NCBI RefSeq assembly: GCF_036116635.1
Contig: NZ_CP107995.1
Span: 7,254,001 to 7,318,000 of the forward strand
Direction of reading: 5' to 3'
DNA: 64,000 nt
Source of the DNA: Amycolatopsis sp. NBC_00345
GTDB lineage: Bacteria; Actinomycetota; Actinomycetes; Mycobacteriales; Pseudonocardiaceae
Within the stretch, counting starts at the first letter, position 1. Each line of letters begins with the position of its first letter. Below are positions 25,127 to 33,816 of the stretch, in pieces. A program made the position numbers and the translations under genes. The notes beneath the pieces are model-generated. The model did not search any database, was not told where the DNA came from, and saw only the letters and a program-made list of their open reading frames with translations.

Positions 25127-25600
25127 CTACTTGCCCCAGACCAGGCGGCTGATCTGCTCGGGGGTGTCCTCGACCGGTTCGGCCGGGGCGCTGGCTGCCG
25201 GGCGCAGCGCTTCGACCGGTGGCCGTCCGGCCGTGGTCCGGGTGGGCGGAGCGGCGGCGGTGACCAGGCCCGTGATGACTTCGGCCAGTGCGGCGGCGTC
25301 GGTGGTCAGTTCCTCGGTGGTCGCGCCGGTGAGCCGGGGCGCGAGCGCGTCGGGCAGCTTCGCCGCGCGGATCACGGTCAGCCGGGACAGGTCGAGTTCG
25401 GCGGCCTCGGCGCGCTGCTGTGCGGCGGCGGCCTGCTCGGTGAGCTGCTGGGCCTGCTCGCGCAGGGACACCAGCTCGGCGGGTTCGGCGGTCTGCTCGG
25501 GCGCCGGTGCCGGCTGCGGCACGACCGGCGCGGCGGGAGCGGCCGGGACGGTGGGGGCGCCTGTGGGCTGGCCGGTCTCGGCCGAGGGAGCGTCGGGCAC
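25127..25600 (-). CDS. Capsid scaffolding protein
   Basis: 157 residues. A Pro/Ala-rich N-terminus is followed by a long coiled-coil helix (LVSLREQAQQLTEQAAAAQQRAEAAELDL) and a short C-terminal coat-binding-type tail. Its place immediately before the coat gene is typical. The start is GTG 25600 with GGAGG 8 bases upstream. The 137 bases before it hold no gene. Confidence 0.82.
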   Translation of the reverse strand: MPDAPSAETGQPTGAPTVPAAPAAPVVPQPAPAPEQTAEPAELVSLREQAQQLTEQAAAAQQRAEAAELDLSRLTVIRAAKLPDALAPRLTGATTEELTTDAAALAEVITGLVTAAAPPTRTTAGRPPVEALRPAASAPAEPVEDTPEQISRLVWGK

Positions 25601-25737
25601 TGCTGGGCCTCCAAGAGGTCGGTGAACAAGGAGCGGGGTGGAAGGCCACCCGCCCGGTTTCCTCATGCGCGACAGCGGGGAGAGGGCTGTTGTCGGGCTG
25701 TCGTGGGAATCCGGGCGGGCGGCCGGTCTGGGGGCGC

Positions 25738-26517
25738 TCAGCCGCGACGGGCGGTCTCGTGAGCGCGACGGAAGGCGCTGCGGGCGGCCTTGCCGGACAG
25801 GCCTTCGGTCGAGGTCTCCCACAACGCGGCGAACCGCTGGGAGGTGTCGGGGAGCACGGCGCGGCCGAACACCGGCTCGGCCTGGCAGCCGCACCCGTCG
25901 TGGTACTCCTCGCCCGTCGCGGCCGTGGTCGTGGCGGATCGCTCGGAGCGGTAGAGGACGGGTGTGTCGATGGCTCCGCGGCTGGCGAGCATCGCGCAGA
26001 ACGCGCACGGGTCGCCGTCGGTGACGCGCAGCCAGCCGCGCGCGGCCGGGTCGGCGCGCAGTGTGGTCTGCACGATGACGCGGCCCGCCTCGAGTACGTG
26101 GCGGGAGCTGGCTGCCGCGACTCCAGGCCCGGCCTTGTCCAGTGCTCGCGCGGGGTCGAGGCCGCCGAGGATGAGCCGGGCTACCACCCGGGTGCCGGTC
26201 ACCCGCAACGAGGTGGCCGCCCGGTTCCGCCACGGCGCGGACGTGCCGGCCTGAGCGGGGCGCGGCGCGAACGCCGCAGCCGCGGGGACCTCGGCTCGGC
26301 GGAAGTCGCGGTAGTAGCGCGCGGCCAGTGCGGCGGAATCCTCGCGGTGCCGCGCCAGTGCGGCCAGGACTTGCCCTGTCCACCCGGGATCGGTCAGCCG
26401 CAGCGGGTCCAGCGATCGCCACAGGCCGAGGACTTCGGCCACGACCCGCGCGGAGATGTGGCCCTGTGCGAGCCGGTGCGCTGTGGTGGCGGCCCGGCCT
26501 GCCGGAGTGGCAGCCAT
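25738..26517 (-). CDS. MuF-like minor head protein
   Basis: 259 residues. The motif DGDPCAFCAMLASRG followed by a YHDGCGC segment is the hallmark of actinophage MuF/capsid maturation-like proteins and contains probable metal- or disulfide-forming Cys. It follows the portal gene by a few bases and would bind the portal inside the capsid. Confidence 0.85.
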   Translation of the reverse strand: MAATPAGRAATTAHRLAQGHISARVVAEVLGLWRSLDPLRLTDPGWTGQVLAALARHREDSAALAARYYRDFRRAEVPAAAAFAPRPAQAGTSAPWRNRAATSLRVTGTRVVARLILGGLDPARALDKAGPGVAAASSRHVLEAGRVIVQTTLRADPAARGWLRVTDGDPCAFCAMLASRGAIDTPVLYRSERSATTTAATGEEYHDGCGCQAEPVFGRAVLPDTSQRFAALWETSTEGLSGKAARSAFRRAHETARRG

Positions 26518-26521
26518 CGGC

Positions 26522-27853
26522 TCACCCCAGCCCAGGGTCGGTGGTGGCGCGGGCCAAGGTGTCGGCCAGCAGCGCGTGCCCGTCGACCGCCGGGGGCATC
26601 TGCTCCCAGCGGCGCACGTCCTGATCGGTCACGCCCGGTAGGCGCTCCCAGGTCGCGCGGGCGGGAACGTCGAGCATCTGCACGGCCTTGCCCCACGCGT
26701 CCACGACGCCCGCCAGAGACCGGGTCGAAGTGTCGCGCCAGCGCACCACCGCCGTGGTGTCGAGCCAGCCGGCCTCGTCCCCGGCGGCGAGACAGGACAG
26801 CCGCAACGTCTGCTGCCACGACTCCCCGTAGGACGTCTTCCGTTCCCCGACCCGGCGTTGCAGTCCGGCGTCGGCGGCGTCGATCGTGTCGGCGGCCAGG
26901 TTTGCCAGCGACCCGTGCAGCGCCCACGCCGGGGTCTGGGTGATCGCGGCCAGGTGCCGGAGGATCTGTTCCAGCACGGCGACGTAGCCGGACATGTCGG
27001 TGGAGTCGAACGTCCCGAACCGCGTCTCCGGCGAGTCGGAGTGCAGCAGCCGGTCCGGGCCGATCGGCGGTTCCTCGTCCTCGTCCAGCTCCAGCCCGGC
27101 GGCCCACCGCTGCCGGTGCGCGCCGTGCTCACCGGTCGTCATGAGCAGGAAGGTCTGGTAGTTCAGCCGGTCCTGAATGTCGAGGACCGGGGCGACCACG
27201 CCGGGGCTGTCGGCGTCGAGGTCGTCCTCGTCGAGGAACCGGACGACCGGGCAGACGCCGAGGCCGTGCTCGGCGTGGTCGAGGTAGGCCGGGCCGTCGC
27301 CGGGCTCGTTCTCGGCGAGGGTGTAGACGGCCTGGTCATCGAAGAGCCGGTAGACCTGGCGCGGCCCGTCCGGGGTCCACGAGGTCTTGCGTTGCAAGGC
27401 GTAGATCGGCCACGGGTCGGCGTCGTCGGCGTAGACGGCGGTCATGTTGCGCGGGGACACGCCCCGGATTACCGGGGCCGTGTCGCCGGGCAGCACGGTG
27501 GTGTAGGACCAGCCGTACTTCAGCGTGGCCCGGTGCACCGCGGCCTGGCGGCGCGCCAGGCCGTTCTGGTTCCAGTGCGACCAGCCGAGCGGCTCGTCAG
27601 CCTGGTCGTCACCGAGCGCGCGGAAGCCGTCCACGAACAGGTTCTGCGCCAGGAGCTGCATGAGCAGGCGGCACCAGTTCGTGCGGGAGCGGTCCAGCAG
27701 CCAGCGGTACGCCCGCCGCGCGGAGCGGGGCGCGAACGGCAGATCGTGATCACCCTGGACGTAGCGATGAATCCGGTTGTTACGGGCCTGATCCGGCCAG
27801 ACAGCCTCGATCCGGTGCGCAATGTCAGCGGCCTGGGCAGGAGACAGGGGCAA
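26522..27853 (-). CDS. Portal protein
   Basis: 443 residues of the SPP1-gp6-like actinophage portal class. Segments include WLLDRSRTNWCRLLMQLLAQNLFVDGF, VFLDEDDLDADSPGVVAPVLDIQDRLNY (VRFLDEDDL in this copy) and TQTPAWALHGSLANLAADTI. The TTG at 27853 is chosen because AGGAGGGA lies 3-5 bases upstream. It forms the DNA entry ring. A plus-strand cargo gene separates it from the terminase. Confidence 0.88.
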   Translation of the reverse strand: MPLSPAQAADIAHRIEAVWPDQARNNRIHRYVQGDHDLPFAPRSARRAYRWLLDRSRTNWCRLLMQLLAQNLFVDGFRALGDDQADEPLGWSHWNQNGLARRQAAVHRATLKYGWSYTTVLPGDTAPVIRGVSPRNMTAVYADDADPWPIYALQRKTSWTPDGPRQVYRLFDDQAVYTLAENEPGDGPAYLDHAEHGLGVCPVVRFLDEDDLDADSPGVVAPVLDIQDRLNYQTFLLMTTGEHGAHRQRWAAGLELDEDEEPPIGPDRLLHSDSPETRFGTFDSTDMSGYVAVLEQILRHLAAITQTPAWALHGSLANLAADTIDAADAGLQRRVGERKTSYGESWQQTLRLSCLAAGDEAGWLDTTAVVRWRDTSTRSLAGVVDAWGKAVQMLDVPARATWERLPGVTDQDVRRWEQMPPAVDGHALLADTLARATTDPGLG

Positions 27854-27880
27854 GTTCCCTCCTCCGTTAGCCTTTTCGCC

Positions 27881-27901
27881 TACAATGCAGGGATACGTAT
27901 C
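27881..27901. promoter_or_regulatory. Predicted promoter and palindrome of the membrane cargo gene
   Basis: A -10-like TACAAT (27881-27886) is followed by the perfect palindrome GATACGTATC (27892-27901), which would cover the transcription start. The AlbA_2 gene uses the same -10 and also has a palindrome at its start. Confidence 0.45.
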
Positions 27902-27918
27902 GACCCTCAGGGGGGCCA

Positions 27919-28551
27919 ATGGCTATTGTGGAAACACTTGCAGCGAAATCAATCAATGAAAACTTTCTGCAAAAGGTGGCTTCTGTTGCCGTGGGCGCTT
28001 GTTCTACATTGTGGATAGGATTTGCTGTATGTCTTTACATCACAAATCCCATCACTATCGCAGGACGCGTCGGCGAATACCTGGGGTTCGAACACTTCCC
28101 GGAAAAGCTTCTTCCAGCAGCCGAATGGGCGGCCGATCCCAAACGTCTACAGCTGTTCATTGGCGCGGCAGTGATTGCTGGAATACTGTTCAATATCGGC
28201 GCAACGCCGATACTTACCGCCCGACACTCGGCACCGCACGCGGCCTGGTTATTCTTTCTTTTCGCAGTACAGGGGGCAGGTTTCTGGACAACCATGGGAA
28301 CCTGTGCAGCAGTGAGCGTTCTAGCTTTTGCCTTTTCTTGGATTTCGACGGACGGGCCGCGCGATAAAACGCTATCCCGAATCGTGCTTATAAAAAATAT
28401 CTACACCAACATAATTCTAATGTTCTACCCTCTTTCTCTTCTGGTCATGTGGTTCTTTGCCTCTTATCGAGGGGACCTGCCAGCAGATTCGTCACGTGAA
28501 CACCCGCAGCCGACCGGTGCGGCGCCTGTTCCGTCTCGACCAATCCGGTGA
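27919..28551 (+). CDS. AT-rich antisense membrane protein (cargo)
   Basis: 210 residues with about five hydrophobic helices (VGACSTLWIGFAVCLYI, LFIGAAVIAGILFNIGA, AAWLFFLFAVQGAGFW, a helix near AAVSVLAFAFSW, and IILMFYPLSLLVMWFF). It is unrecognised. A 60-base sample (27961-28020) has 29 G+C. GGGGGG precedes the ATG. The last ~20 codons overlap the 3' end of the terminase gene on the other strand and look like phage-composition sequence. This suggests that insertion of a foreign gene replaced its own C-terminus. A superinfection-exclusion role is plausible from membrane nature and place, but unproven. Confidence 0.7.
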   Translation: MAIVETLAAKSINENFLQKVASVAVGACSTLWIGFAVCLYITNPITIAGRVGEYLGFEHFPEKLLPAAEWAADPKRLQLFIGAAVIAGILFNIGATPILTARHSAPHAAWLFFLFAVQGAGFWTTMGTCAAVSVLAFAFSWISTDGPRDKTLSRIVLIKNIYTNIILMFYPLSLLVMWFFASYRGDLPADSSREHPQPTGAAPVPSRPIR

Positions 28552-30168
28552 GGCCAGCACCAGGCGGCGGACATGGCGGGCGCCGATCAAGCAGATGGCT
28601 AGGTCGATCTTGTGCGGTGAGTCCCGCGCCTCCTTGCGGATCAGCACGCCGTAGCGGGTCGGCAGCCGACGCGCGTTGAGCACGTGCCGGGTCAGGCGGG
28701 TATCGCCGTCGTGGGTCAGGGCCTTCTGCCGAATCTCGGCCAGGGTGCGTTCCACAGCGGGGGTGAACTCGGGGACCTTGGCGCGCATGTCGAACGCCAC
28801 GGCCGCGCGGCTGCGGCCGGTGGTCGCGTCGACCAGCAACCGGTCTCCGAACTCGAACCCCCACGTGTCGACGTAGGACTCGAACTCGCGGACGTCGGCG
28901 AAGAACCCGACCACGTCGAACCGGTCGAACGCAGTGCGCACCGCCAGGTCGGCGGCCGCCCGGTCGACCTCCCAGCCGGCACCGGCGGGGCCTTCGGGCT
29001 TCTCCTGGCAGTGCAGCACGGCGGCGTGTCCGTCGGACATGCGCACGGCCACCAGGCCGGTGGCGTCGTCGTTCTTGCTGCCGTCGAAGAACATGACCAC
29101 CGTGTCGCCGTCGAGCAGCGGGGGCCGCTCGGGGTCGAGGCAGGCCGACCATTCCGGGGCGGTCGTCCACGCGGTGGCGGCTGAGGAGCGCTGGTTGAAG
29201 AAGTACCGGCGGGACTCTTCCGGGGCTTTGGTGAGGTCCCAGAACTCGTTCTCGACGATGCCGGGCAGGTCCATCCAGTCGGCGGCCGGGCCGTAGACCT
29301 CCCGCAGGGCGGCCACCATCGTGTCCAGGTCGGTCAGTTCGACGTCGGGCGGGGCTTCGCGGTGGTCCCACAGCAGCCGGGCCGAGCGGGTCCGGCCCTC
29401 CCTGATCGCCTTGGCCTGCCGGTCCAGCGCTTCGAGGATCGAGTCCTCACCGGCCTGGTACATCGTGGACGTCAGCAGGCCCCACGGCTGGGCGGCCTTG
29501 CGCTTGCGCAGGTTGCGGTCCACGGTCTTGAACATCCGCCGCAGCTCGGGCGTGATGTAGAGGTGCGGTTCGTCGAAGATCGCGAGCGATTCCTTGCCGC
29601 CGTCCTTCGCGGACGAGCTGGCGGTGGACGGGACGATTTCCCCGCCGCCGGGCAGCAGTACGCGGGTGAGCCCGGCCGCGCCGTTCGGCAGGTCCTCTCC
29701 GAGCGGGCCTTCGGTGAGGTTGAAGTGGATGACGTCGAATGTGTTGCCGGTCTGGGACTCTTCGGTTGCCAGGCAACGAATGTAGGGGTAGACGAGCGGC
29801 TGGCCCATCGGCTCGCCGGGTTCGTAGGTGTAGGTGAAGTCCCGCCACTGGTAGGTCTCGCCGCCTGTGGCCCACCCGGAGAACCGGCACGGGCCGAACG
29901 CCTCGAAGAGCCCGACGAACCCGGCGATCTCCGACTTGGCGCGGCCCTTCGCCCGGGAGAGCACGGCCCGGCTGTACTGGCGGCGGCCGTGGCCGTCGAG
30001 GGCGTAGGCGTCGACCAGGAACCCGGCGAACTCGTCGTCCAGGTCGACGTCGTCGCCCTGGACGTCGCCGGGGCCGTGCACGGTGAAGTGCTCGGTCCAG
30101 GCCGCCGCGAGCCAGCCGAGAGAGCGGGCCCGGTCGTGGCCGGGGGCGTAGACCAGCTCACGCGTCAC
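28492..30168 (-). CDS. terL: Terminase large subunit
   Basis: 558 residues. The ATPase half has SRAKGRAKSE as the Walker A-like loop and LAIFDEPH as Walker B. The nuclease half has VMFFDGSKNDDATG with a metal-binding Asp and a later DVREFE/VDTWG region. Its start overlaps the small subunit. It packages DNA through the portal. The 3' end overlaps the antisense membrane gene by 60 bases, but the RNase H-like core is intact. Confidence 0.93.
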   Translation of the reverse strand: MTRELVYAPGHDRARSLGWLAAAWTEHFTVHGPGDVQGDDVDLDDEFAGFLVDAYALDGHGRRQYSRAVLSRAKGRAKSEIAGFVGLFEAFGPCRFSGWATGGETYQWRDFTYTYEPGEPMGQPLVYPYIRCLATEESQTGNTFDVIHFNLTEGPLGEDLPNGAAGLTRVLLPGGGEIVPSTASSSAKDGGKESLAIFDEPHLYITPELRRMFKTVDRNLRKRKAAQPWGLLTSTMYQAGEDSILEALDRQAKAIREGRTRSARLLWDHREAPPDVELTDLDTMVAALREVYGPAADWMDLPGIVENEFWDLTKAPEESRRYFFNQRSSAATAWTTAPEWSACLDPERPPLLDGDTVVMFFDGSKNDDATGLVAVRMSDGHAAVLHCQEKPEGPAGAGWEVDRAAADLAVRTAFDRFDVVGFFADVREFESYVDTWGFEFGDRLLVDATTGRSRAAVAFDMRAKVPEFTPAVERTLAEIRQKALTHDGDTRLTRHVLNARRLPTRYGVLIRKEARDSPHKIDLAICLIGARHVRRLVLASPDWSRRNRRRTGRLRVFT

Positions 30169-30601
30169 CGGACAGCCTCCGGCGCCGCTCGTCGAGCCGG
30201 GTCACCGCCGCGGCGTCCGGGGCCGGCGGGGCGTCAGTGTCCTCGCCGGGAGTGGTGTAGCGGATGCGCAGCTTGAGCCGGTCCTCGTGGGTGAGGCCGA
30301 GCTTGGCCGCGCGCAGCCGCAGTTCGGCGGCCCGGTTGGCCTCGCCGCGCCAGAACGCGTCGACCAGCACCGCGGTTTCCATCGCGAACCGCCAGTCGGT
30401 GTCCGTCCAGAGACGGCAGTGCGGCATCCGGCGGACCGCTTCCCACCAGGCCAGCGTCTCCGCGTGCCACTTCTTCCGGCCGTTCTTCGGTAGCTCCGGC
30501 GACGGCCCCTCGAAGGGGGCCGCCTCGATCGGGGTCCAGTCGTAAGCCTTGGGGTTGCGGTTGCGCGGGTTGGCCGAGGGCGGCCGTCCGGTGATCGCCA
30601 C
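30158..30601 (-). CDS. Terminase small subunit-like protein
   Basis: 147 residues, basic N-terminus (GRPPSANPRNRNPKAYDW), then a helical domain (KNGRKKWHAETLAWWEAVRRM, WRFAMETAVLVDAFWRGEANRA). Position directly before terL and the pattern fit small terminases. The start is GTG after GGGGGTGAG. Confidence 0.8.
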   Translation of the reverse strand: MAITGRPPSANPRNRNPKAYDWTPIEAAPFEGPSPELPKNGRKKWHAETLAWWEAVRRMPHCRLWTDTDWRFAMETAVLVDAFWRGEANRAAELRLRAAKLGLTHEDRLKLRIRYTTPGEDTDAPPAPDAAAVTRLDERRRRLSGDA

Positions 30602-30617
30602 GGCTCACCCCCTCGGC

Positions 30618-31376
30618 TCAGGCAGGGGCAGCCGGATACGGCTTCGCCAGCGGGCCGACCTGACGACGCATCGCGCGATCGAGCGGATAGAGGTAGCGGT
30701 GTTTCACCGTGCTCTCGACCACCCGGTGCACGTGCGGGTCCACGGTCCGCCGCACGAATTCCTCGGCGGTCTCTCCGGCCGGCCGATGGACCGCCATGTG
30801 GCGCAGCGTCCGGCCGTGCACCAGCTGCCCGTGCACGACGTAGGAGGCGTTGGTGGGGTTAGTGGTGCCGGTGTAGATCCAGTTACCGGCCTGGTAGATC
30901 CCGCCCCGGTGGCCTTGGGCGGTGTCGGCGTAGGACACGACCAGCCGCAGGCCTGGGCAGGCGGCGCGGAGCTGGCGCAGGCTCGCCGCAACCATCTGCG
31001 TCACCGGATGCTCGTGCGGGCGCAGCGCGACGCGCAGCAGCTCCACGCACTCGGTCTGGTCCAGGCCGTAGGGGCTGCCGAGAGCGGCCGTGGCGGACCT
31101 GCCGAACATGACCACGCCCGTGAACTCGCCGTGCTCCCACACCCCGAACGGGGCGATCTTGCTGCGCGGCATCTTCTGCGAGTAGTGCCAGCGCAGCACC
31201 GCGTACTGCGCGGCGTGCCACGTGCACGGGGCGACCAGCAGCGGGACGGACGGATCAGTCCACGGTCCGCCGGGCGGCGGAAGGTGCTCCGCGGCACCGG
31301 CGGGCCAGGGTGCGAGCGGAGAGCTGGTCGAGACGAGGGACGTCGGTGGTCGGGCGGAAGTCGGGTTCGCGGGCAT
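30618..31376 (-). CDS. Mom-like adenine modification enzyme
   Basis: 252 residues. The core resembles phage Mu Mom, which converts adenine to a carbamoylmethyl form and protects phage DNA from restriction. Visible landmarks are LRWHYSQKMPRSK (His64-Tyr65), an acetyltransferase-like FTGVVMFGRSA strand, ECVELLRVAL, LVVSYADTAQGHRG and GIYQAGNWIYTG. These correspond to the Mom His-Tyr, Arg, Ser, Asp and Tyr cluster. ATG 31376 is a guess, since no strong ribosome site is seen. It lies between HNH and terminase genes, so it would be expressed late, before packaging. Confidence 0.78.
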   Translation of the reverse strand: MPANPTSARPPTSLVSTSSPLAPWPAGAAEHLPPPGGPWTDPSVPLLVAPCTWHAAQYAVLRWHYSQKMPRSKIAPFGVWEHGEFTGVVMFGRSATAALGSPYGLDQTECVELLRVALRPHEHPVTQMVAASLRQLRAACPGLRLVVSYADTAQGHRGGIYQAGNWIYTGTTNPTNASYVVHGQLVHGRTLRHMAVHRPAGETAEEFVRRTVDPHVHRVVESTVKHRYLYPLDRAMRRQVGPLAKPYPAAPA

Positions 31377-31554
31377 CCTTGGTCCGGGGACGGGGTGAGG
31401 TGGCGGCCAGAGCGCGTCACCTCCCAGCAGGTCAGAGGTAGCGCGCCGGGAACCGCGGGTGCCGGCCACTCGGACACGTGGCGAAATCGCCGGAGTTTCG
31501 TACAGACCGCGAGGTGCTATGCCTAACCGGTGCGGCTGCCGGGGCGGCGAGGGG

Positions 31555-31824
31555 TCACCCCCCAGGGGTGGCGGCGCGTGACGAACGACGACCACGCCGC
31601 GCGGACTCGCTGGTCACCAGCTCGGCCGGCGCGGCGGGCTCGGCCTCGGCCGGGCCGGTCGGCTCGGTGGCGGACGGTTCGACCGGGCCGTTCGGCTCGG
31701 CCTCCGCGTCCGGTGCGGCGACAGCCATACCGGTGGAGAGCAGCCATTCGGCGGCGGCCTGGTCCTGCTCGATCACGGTGCGGGTCGGATGTCCGCCGAG
31801 GGAGCGCAGCAGCAGTACGCGCAT
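31555..31824 (-). CDS. Small phage protein, function unknown
   Basis: 89 residues. A folded-looking N-terminus (RVLLLRSLGGHPTRTVIEQD, AAEWLLSTGMAVAA) is followed by a Glu/Pro/Ala-rich tail. GAAAGG lies 8 bases before the ATG. It is 5 bases from the HNH gene and belongs to the late operon. Confidence 0.6.
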   Translation of the reverse strand: MRVLLLRSLGGHPTRTVIEQDQAAAEWLLSTGMAVAAPDAEAEPNGPVEPSATEPTGPAEAEPAAPAELVTSESARRGRRSSRAATPGG

Positions 31825-31828
31825 GGAG

Positions 31829-32119
31829 TCACCTTTCGATCAGGCCAGGGTGCGGCTCAGCGGGACGGCGCGCGGACGGGCGCCGGGCAGCAGCGGCCCG
31901 GCCGCCTTCGCGTCCGCTCTTGGTGGCGTGGCACGGGGTGCAGATCCCTTGCAGGTTGGAATCCGCGTGGTCGTCGCCGGGGATGACGTGGTCGACCTCG
32001 GTCGAGGGTGCGAGCAGACACACCTGGCACACGGGATCGCGCCGCAGAATGCGGGCACGTCTGCGGGGCCATTCCCGTGGAAGGCGGGCGGCTCGGTCGC
32101 TGCCGGACCAGGCGAGCAT
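31829..32119 (-). CDS. HNH endonuclease
   Basis: 96 residues. The zinc pairs CQVC and CTPC frame the HNH core EVDHVIPGDDHADSNLQGIC with the terminal His-Ala-Thr-Lys. Small HNH enzymes beside the terminase genes assist DNA cleavage during packaging in HK97-type phages. It heads the late operon. Confidence 0.9.
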   Translation of the reverse strand: MLAWSGSDRAARLPREWPRRRARILRRDPVCQVCLLAPSTEVDHVIPGDDHADSNLQGICTPCHATKSGREGGRAAAARRPSARRPAEPHPGLIER

Positions 32120-32183
32120 GACTCACCGCCCCCACACTGTTGGAGGGGCCGCGCTTGGCGCTGGTGAGGAAGTGCGGAAATGG

Positions 32184-32226
32184 GAGAGCCCCGGCTACCG
32201 AGGGGGAGGGGGTAACCGGGGCTCTC
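32184..32226 (-). terminator. Terminator between early and late minus-strand units
   Basis: A 16-base arm starting GAGAGCCCCGG pairs with a 16-base arm ending CCGGGGCTCTC with one mismatch. It lies downstream of the HTH gene and upstream of HNH. A late promoter is therefore expected at about 32120-32180. Confidence 0.72.
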
Positions 32227-32273
32227 TACCGAAGCTTAGGGGATCACCGTGCAAGCACACTGATCCAACCTGA

Positions 32274-32942
32274 TCAATGTAGCGTTCGGTGCTGGTCAGG
32301 CGCAAGCGGGTTCTGTTCGCGAATGGCAGTCACGTATTTATGTGCCGTGGTGTAGTGCACGCCGAGGCGGCGAGCGATCTCAGCGACGGACAGCGGCTGA
32401 CCATCGTCTCCACGCTCGGCAACCAGCTCGGCCACGCGCGCGGGCAGCTCCGCGCGCGGCACCGTCTCAGCGGCTCCGGCGGGACGCCCGCCGGCCTGTT
32501 TCCGTCCGGGCTCGGCGCGATCGGCGCGGTAGGCCTCCACGGTGCTGCGGTGCCAGAACGGAACCCCGCCGTGTTCCTCGTCTGCGGGAGGCACCAGCGG
32601 ACGTTCCCCTTCTGCCCGGGTCCGGTCGCGTTCCATGCTTTCGTACCGCGTCCAGGTGGCAACCGAGAGTCCGGCGGCCTCGGCCGCCTCGACCCGGTCG
32701 AGTAGGTCTCCGGGGCTGCCGAGTGCGGGCAGTTCGGGCACGGGCTCGCCGCGTGCGAACGCGGTGGCTTGCTCGGAATCCCAGAGCCTCCGGTGCGTCC
32801 TGCCTCGGGCAGGGTTGGCCTGAGCGGGGTGGCGCGGGTGGTCCCACGGCGGTGGTTCGGCCCGCCGGGCGGTGCGCAGGCTCATGCCGTGAAGTTCGGC
32901 GATCTCCTCTTGAGTGATGAGCGTGCGGCCCGCCGGTATCAC
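32274..32942 (-). CDS. Multi-HTH DNA-binding protein
   Basis: 222 residues. An N-terminal HTH (LITQEEIAELHGMSLRTARRAE) is followed by a second segment (AAEAAGLSVATWTRYESMERD) and a C-terminal HTH (LSVAEIARRLGVHYTTAHKYV). This suggests a phage regulator binding several half-sites, perhaps an activator of the late genes that follow. The GTG start has GGGAGGAGGG upstream. Confidence 0.65.
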   Translation of the reverse strand: MIPAGRTLITQEEIAELHGMSLRTARRAEPPPWDHPRHPAQANPARGRTHRRLWDSEQATAFARGEPVPELPALGSPGDLLDRVEAAEAAGLSVATWTRYESMERDRTRAEGERPLVPPADEEHGGVPFWHRSTVEAYRADRAEPGRKQAGGRPAGAAETVPRAELPARVAELVAERGDDGQPLSVAEIARRLGVHYTTAHKYVTAIREQNPLAPDQHRTLH

Positions 32943-32987
32943 GTGTCCCTCCTCCCGCCACCCGGGCGGGTGGTCCGTCTACAGTGT

Positions 32988-33021
32988 GCCGCCCCGGCTC
33001 CGAGTCCGGAGCCGGGGCGGC
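32988..33021 (-). terminator. Terminator of the DUF2786 gene
   Basis: A perfect 15-bp stem, GCCGCCCCGGCTCCG with its complement, closes on a 4-base loop just beyond the DUF2786 stop. Confidence 0.85.
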
Positions 33022-33031
33022 GGGTTGGTGC

Positions 33032-33799
33032 CTAGCTGGTGATGGCGGCGGAGCCGTTGCCGTTCACCTTGGTCTGGCCGGTGTCGGCGTTGCGGCCGTC
33101 GCGGTGGCCAGCGATGGCCCCGGCCACGTTGTGCTTGTCCTCCCGGCCGTAGGCGAGGTCCGGGAACTGCTTGTCGAACGCGGCCTTGGTGCGCTCGGCG
33201 GCGGAGACCAGGACCAGTTCCCCGGTCTTGCCCTTGACCTTCTCGGCCATCGCTTCGCGCGACACGGCGATCTTCTCCGCGACGCCTCGGCCGTAGCCGG
33301 GGAGGTAGGAGCGGAAGAACGTGCGGCGTTCGATGTTGGCGTTGGCGGCGGTGTCGAACATGCCCTTGCGCTCGGCCATGTGCGCCTTGGCCGCCGCCAT
33401 GCCCTGCGCCTCGGCCTGAATGAGGATCGAGGGCAGCAGCACGTCCAGCGCCTTGAGCGTGGCGGCCGGGCCCATGATCAGCACCCACCGGACGTTGCCG
33501 TTCATCTTGTTGCCCAGCGTGCACACCGAGCAGCCGTGCGCCTCGGCCACCGAGTAGATCAACGAGGCGCGGGCCTTGCCGTGCCAGCCCTGGCCCGAGA
33601 CCTCGAACTCCAGAAGCTTGATCGGCTCCGGCCGCTTGCCCTCACGGTGGCGCACGGTGGCCTGGTCGAGGTTGTGCTTGGCGATCAGCTCCGCAGCCTT
33701 CGCGGCGTAGGTCTGCGCCTCCTCGGGGGTGACCGCCGCGTCCTCGGCCTTGTCCAGCAGCTTGCGGACCCGCTCGGCGATGTTGGGAGTGGTAGCCAT
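33032..33799 (-). CDS. DUF2786-domain phage protein
   Basis: 255 residues. The N-terminal RVRKLLDKAEDAAVTPEEAQTYAAKAAELIAKHNLD is the DUF2786 signature. A second domain has GWHGKARASLIYSVAEAHGC and YGRGVAEKIAVSREAMAEKV. Its function is unknown and it is common in actinophage early regions. It has its own promoter module and terminator, and GGAGGAAAC precedes the ATG. Confidence 0.85.
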   Translation of the reverse strand: MATTPNIAERVRKLLDKAEDAAVTPEEAQTYAAKAAELIAKHNLDQATVRHREGKRPEPIKLLEFEVSGQGWHGKARASLIYSVAEAHGCSVCTLGNKMNGNVRWVLIMGPAATLKALDVLLPSILIQAEAQGMAAAKAHMAERKGMFDTAANANIERRTFFRSYLPGYGRGVAEKIAVSREAMAEKVKGKTGELVLVSAAERTKAAFDKQFPDLAYGREDKHNVAGAIAGHRDGRNADTGQTKVNGNGSAAITS

Positions 33800-33816
33800 G
33801 GTGGTGTTTCCTCCGA

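Noticed and set aside
27919..28551. Membrane cargo gene as a second holin
   Set aside because: Five helices, antisense orientation, foreign composition and distance from the endolysin argue against a lysis role.
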